This document shows, piece by piece, positions 62,250 through 64,000 of a DNA stretch of 64,000 nt. The first letter of the stretch is position 1; each line of letters starts with the position of its first letter. The notes below the pieces were generated by a model, which saw only the letters and a program-made list of their open reading frames with translations, was not told where the DNA came from and ran no database searches. The position numbers were made by a program, and so were the translations under genes. Source of the DNA: Porphyromonas sp. COT-239 OH1446 (GTDB lineage Bacteria > Bacteroidota > Bacteroidia > Bacteroidales > Porphyromonadaceae); assembly GCF_000768875.1 (NCBI RefSeq), contig NZ_JRAO01000009.1:25110-89109 (forward strand), in the 5' to 3' direction.

Positions 62250-63368
62250 TTAGGGCTTACCCTTGAGGGTGTCGTAGTAGGCATCGAGTAGCTTCTGCGC
62301 CCCAACGAACGAGGAGATCTGATCTCTTAGGATCTGCTCCTCAATCTCTGGGCGTAGGCTCGAGACGATGGGATTGCCATAGAAGGATCGGTGCAAGGCT
62401 TCATTGACCGTCTCGTACATCCACCACTTGGCCTGCCGTTGCCGCTTCTCGACGAAGTAGCCCGAGTCCATGGCGAAGTGGCGATACTCGTCCACCATGT
62501 CCCAAATCTCCTTGATCCCTAGGCCGTAGAAGCCGGAGTAGGTGAGTACCTTGGGTTTCCAGCCCGACTCGGTGGGGGGGAAGAGGTGCAGAGCGTTGCG
62601 GAAGTGCGTTGCGGCCAGGTTGGCCTTGTCTATATTGTCTCCGTCGGCCTTGTTGATCACGATTGCATCGGCCATCTCCATGATACCTCGCTTGATGCCC
62701 TGTAGCTCGTCGCCAGTGCCAGCCAGTTGGATCAAGAGGAAGAAGTCTACCATCGAGTGCACGGCCGTCTCACTCTGCCCTACACCCACGGTCTCGACGA
62801 AGATCGTATCGAAGCCAGCGGCTTCGCAGAGCATGATCGTCTCGCGGGTCTTGCGGGCCACACCGCCGAGCGAGCCTGCTGAGGGACTGGGCCGAATGAA
62901 GGCATTCTTCTCACGAGACAGGGCCTCCATGCGTGTCTTATCGCCGAGGATGCTTCCCTTGGTACGCTCGCTACTAGGGTCAATGGCCAGGACAGCCAGC
63001 TTGCGGCCCTGCTTGACGAGGTGCATCCCGAAGGTGTCGATCGAGGTACTCTTACCCGCCCCTGGTACGCCTGTGATGCCTACTCGGATCGAACGGCCCG
63101 TATGAGGGAGGCAACGCTCGATAATTTCTTGGGCGATGACCTGATGCTCGGGCAGATTACTCTCGACGAGCGTTACAGCCTGACTCAGGCAAGTAATATC
63201 CGAGGCTAATATCCCAGCGACAAATTCGTCTACACTATAGCGACGCCGTGCAATGCGGCGGAGGTGAGGATTGACCATTGGCTTCTTATCGACACCCTGA
63301 TTGACCTTGAGCCCTAGGTAGGAGGGGTCATTCTCCGGGTGATGAAGCATTTCTTCATTGATGTCCAT
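62250..63368 (-). CDS. meaB: Methylmalonyl-CoA mutase-associated GTPase MeaB
   Basis: G3E-family GTPase that loads and protects B12-dependent methylmalonyl-CoA mutase. The 372 residues contain Walker A GITGVPGAGKSTSID (97-111), LAVLAIDPSSERTKGSILGDKTRM, IFVETVGVGQSE (Walker B/switch) and the guanine-binding VINKADGDN. The mutase genes are not in the window; the pathway (succinyl-CoA to methylmalonyl-CoA to propionate) is known in Porphyromonas. It has its own promoter element. Confidence 0.95.
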   Translation of the reverse strand: MDINEEMLHHPENDPSYLGLKVNQGVDKKPMVNPHLRRIARRRYSVDEFVAGILASDITCLSQAVTLVESNLPEHQVIAQEIIERCLPHTGRSIRVGITGVPGAGKSTSIDTFGMHLVKQGRKLAVLAIDPSSERTKGSILGDKTRMEALSREKNAFIRPSPSAGSLGGVARKTRETIMLCEAAGFDTIFVETVGVGQSETAVHSMVDFFLLIQLAGTGDELQGIKRGIMEMADAIVINKADGDNIDKANLAATHFRNALHLFPPTESGWKPKVLTYSGFYGLGIKEIWDMVDEYRHFAMDSGYFVEKRQRQAKWWMYETVNEALHRSFYGNPIVSSLRPEIEEQILRDQISSFVGAQKLLDAYYDTLKGKP

Positions 63369-63400
63369 GATCAGTTCGTATTATCATTTGCAATTAGCCC

Positions 63401-63408
63401 CAAAGTTA
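63401..63408 (-). promoter_or_regulatory. -7 element TAACTTTG of meaB
   Basis: The minus strand reads TAACTTTG, matching TAnnTTTG, 33 bp before the meaB ATG. Confidence 0.55.
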
Positions 63409-63490
63409 GCATTAACATTCGTAAGGGCCAAGCCAATGCAGAATAACGAGGGCAAAATGCCTCACTCTGCCGACAACCTTTTCCGCATGC

Positions 63491-63698
63491 TCGATCTCGC
63501 TCCTACCCAGCTCTCATAGAGCTCCTACTTAGACCTTCACTACGACCGCTCTTAGTTCTCCATTGTGATCCTATTTAACCCTCGACCGAGCTCCTACTTG
63601 AGTCTCCACTGCGATCCTACTTGAGCCTCTATTGAGCTCCTATTTGGATCTCCACTGCGATCCTATTTAACCCTCGATAGACGCCCTACATTGGATCT
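63491..63698 (+). repeat. 23-bp phased degenerate repeat array H
   Basis: Eight units start every 23 bp (63491, 63514, 63537, 63560, 63583, 63606, 63629, 63652), and a ninth of 24 bp ends at 63698. These are the best-kept units of the window: GAGCTCCTACTTAGACCT, GCGATCCTACTTGAGCCTC, GAGCTCCTATTTGGATCTCC and GCGATCCTATTTAACCCTC. Units of the GAGCT and GCGAT kinds alternate between 63583 and 63674. Confidence 0.9.
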
Positions 63699-63920
63699 CT
63701 ATTGTATTCTGTTGCGCATCGAAAAAGCTGAGAGTGGGGGGATCATTAGGCAGTGATCAAACCTTAAGCGTCGAGTGGCTCCGAATGCTTTGCCGTTATT
63801 GAGGAGTATTTTTAGATCTCTCCCACAGCAAATCCGCTCTCGAGGGCTTGCTATATTCAACTTAGAAGTGCAAATTTTGGCAGTGGGATACAGGCTTTAG
63901 CCCCCTAAATACCTAGAGGG
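63699..63920. other. Gene-free stretch at the right end
   Basis: No credible reading frame, tRNA or 23-bp unit is seen between array H and the G-rich hairpins. The right-hand neighbour gene lies outside the window. Confidence 0.5.
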
Positions 63921-63924
63921 GGTT

Positions 63925-63946
63925 GCAGGGGGAAACCTCCCCCTGC
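63925..63946. terminator. G/C-rich hairpin near the right end
   Basis: GCAGGGGGA (63925-63933) pairs with TCCCCCTGC (63938-63946), 4-nt loop. Just before it, CCCCCT (63901-63906) can pair with AGGGGG (63917-63922). No T-tract, so a terminator role is uncertain. Confidence 0.45.
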
Positions 63947-63973
63947 TTGATGTAGGTTCAAGATAAAAGAAAA

Positions 63974-63997
63974 GGAGAGACCTTTGAGAGTCTCTCC
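63974..63997 (-). terminator. Rho-independent terminator of a minus-strand gene beyond the right edge
   Basis: On the minus strand GGAGAGAC (63997-63990) pairs with GTCTCTCC (63981-63974), followed by TTTTCTTTTATCTT. This implies a gene on the minus strand just outside the window. Confidence 0.85.
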
Positions 63998-64000
63998 AAT

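Overview
The window looks like a chromosomal segment of a Bacteroidales bacterium, most likely Porphyromonas or a close relative. The signs are a SusC/SusD pair, Bacteroidota-type promoters (-7 element TAnnTTTG), a glycine-lipid acyltransferase pair (GlsA/GlsB), a PUR/DUF3276 protein, a DUF5606 protein, and a gene order (ruvB-flippase, rbfA-FtsX permease, a four-subunit 2-oxoacid:ferredoxin oxidoreductase) that I recall from Porphyromonas. Placement is by gene content and not by a database search. Most of the window is moderately GC-rich housekeeping DNA; the 777-residue membrane protein near the left end and the lipoprotein near 45 kb look AT-richer than their neighbours.

Layout. 0-1.3 kb: metal-efflux region on the minus strand (start of a CusA-type RND pump, a small Cys-rich DUF6660-like protein, an outer-membrane barrel). 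1.4-3.7 kb: unknown membrane protein. 4.4-8.4 kb: cobalt/tetrapyrrole cluster cbiK, cbiM-cbiN fusion, and a CbiQ-CbiO-precorrin-2-dehydrogenase triple fusion. 8.5-13.2 kb: ruvB, flippase, rbfA, LolC/E-like permease. 13.3-20.3 kb: glutamate dehydrogenase, a leader with a perfect hairpin, SusC and SusD. 20.9-23.1 kb: glsA, glsB, yraN. 23.5-26.4 kb: 2-oxoacid:ferredoxin oxidoreductase operon with an extra small membrane protein. 26.5-33.8 kb: hydF, a GNAT/DUF2156 pair, two PH-domain membrane proteins, a HAD phosphatase and a MarR regulator. 33.9 kb: tRNA-Arg(ACG). 34.2-39.7 kb: glycogen phosphorylase, a cobalamin riboswitch with no gene directly behind it, and a GH84 hexosaminidase. 40-44 kb: mtaB, a lipid A-type acyltransferase and a GT2 glycosyltransferase, then a small membrane protein and the PUR protein. 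44.2-46.5 kb: a short peptide and a lipoprotein. 47-53.4 kb: DUF5606 protein, kbl, MarR, a four-domain CoA-disulfide-reductase fusion, a Dabb protein and serB. 54.2-59.4 kb: U32 protein, thioesterase, mutS, exonuclease III. 59.5-63.4 kb: PEP carboxylase and meaB.

The most unusual feature runs through the whole window. Eight of its twelve gaps over 300 bp hold an array of degenerate repeats that keep an exact 23-bp phase (5-11 units each, core close to GAGATCCTACTTAGACCTC). The arrays sit about 7-10 kb apart, occur in both orientations, and always lie in a gap next to a start of transcription. They are not CRISPR. They may be related to the tandem-repeat MITEs known from Porphyromonas, or they may be phased protein-binding sites.

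Functionally, several parts concern cobalt and B12: cobalt import, sirohydrochlorin formation and chelation (cbi cluster), a B12 riboswitch, and MeaB, which protects B12-dependent methylmalonyl-CoA mutase. Others serve anaerobic amino-acid fermentation: glutamate dehydrogenase, Kbl, ferredoxin-dependent 2-oxoacid oxidation, a hydrogenase maturase and PEP carboxylase.
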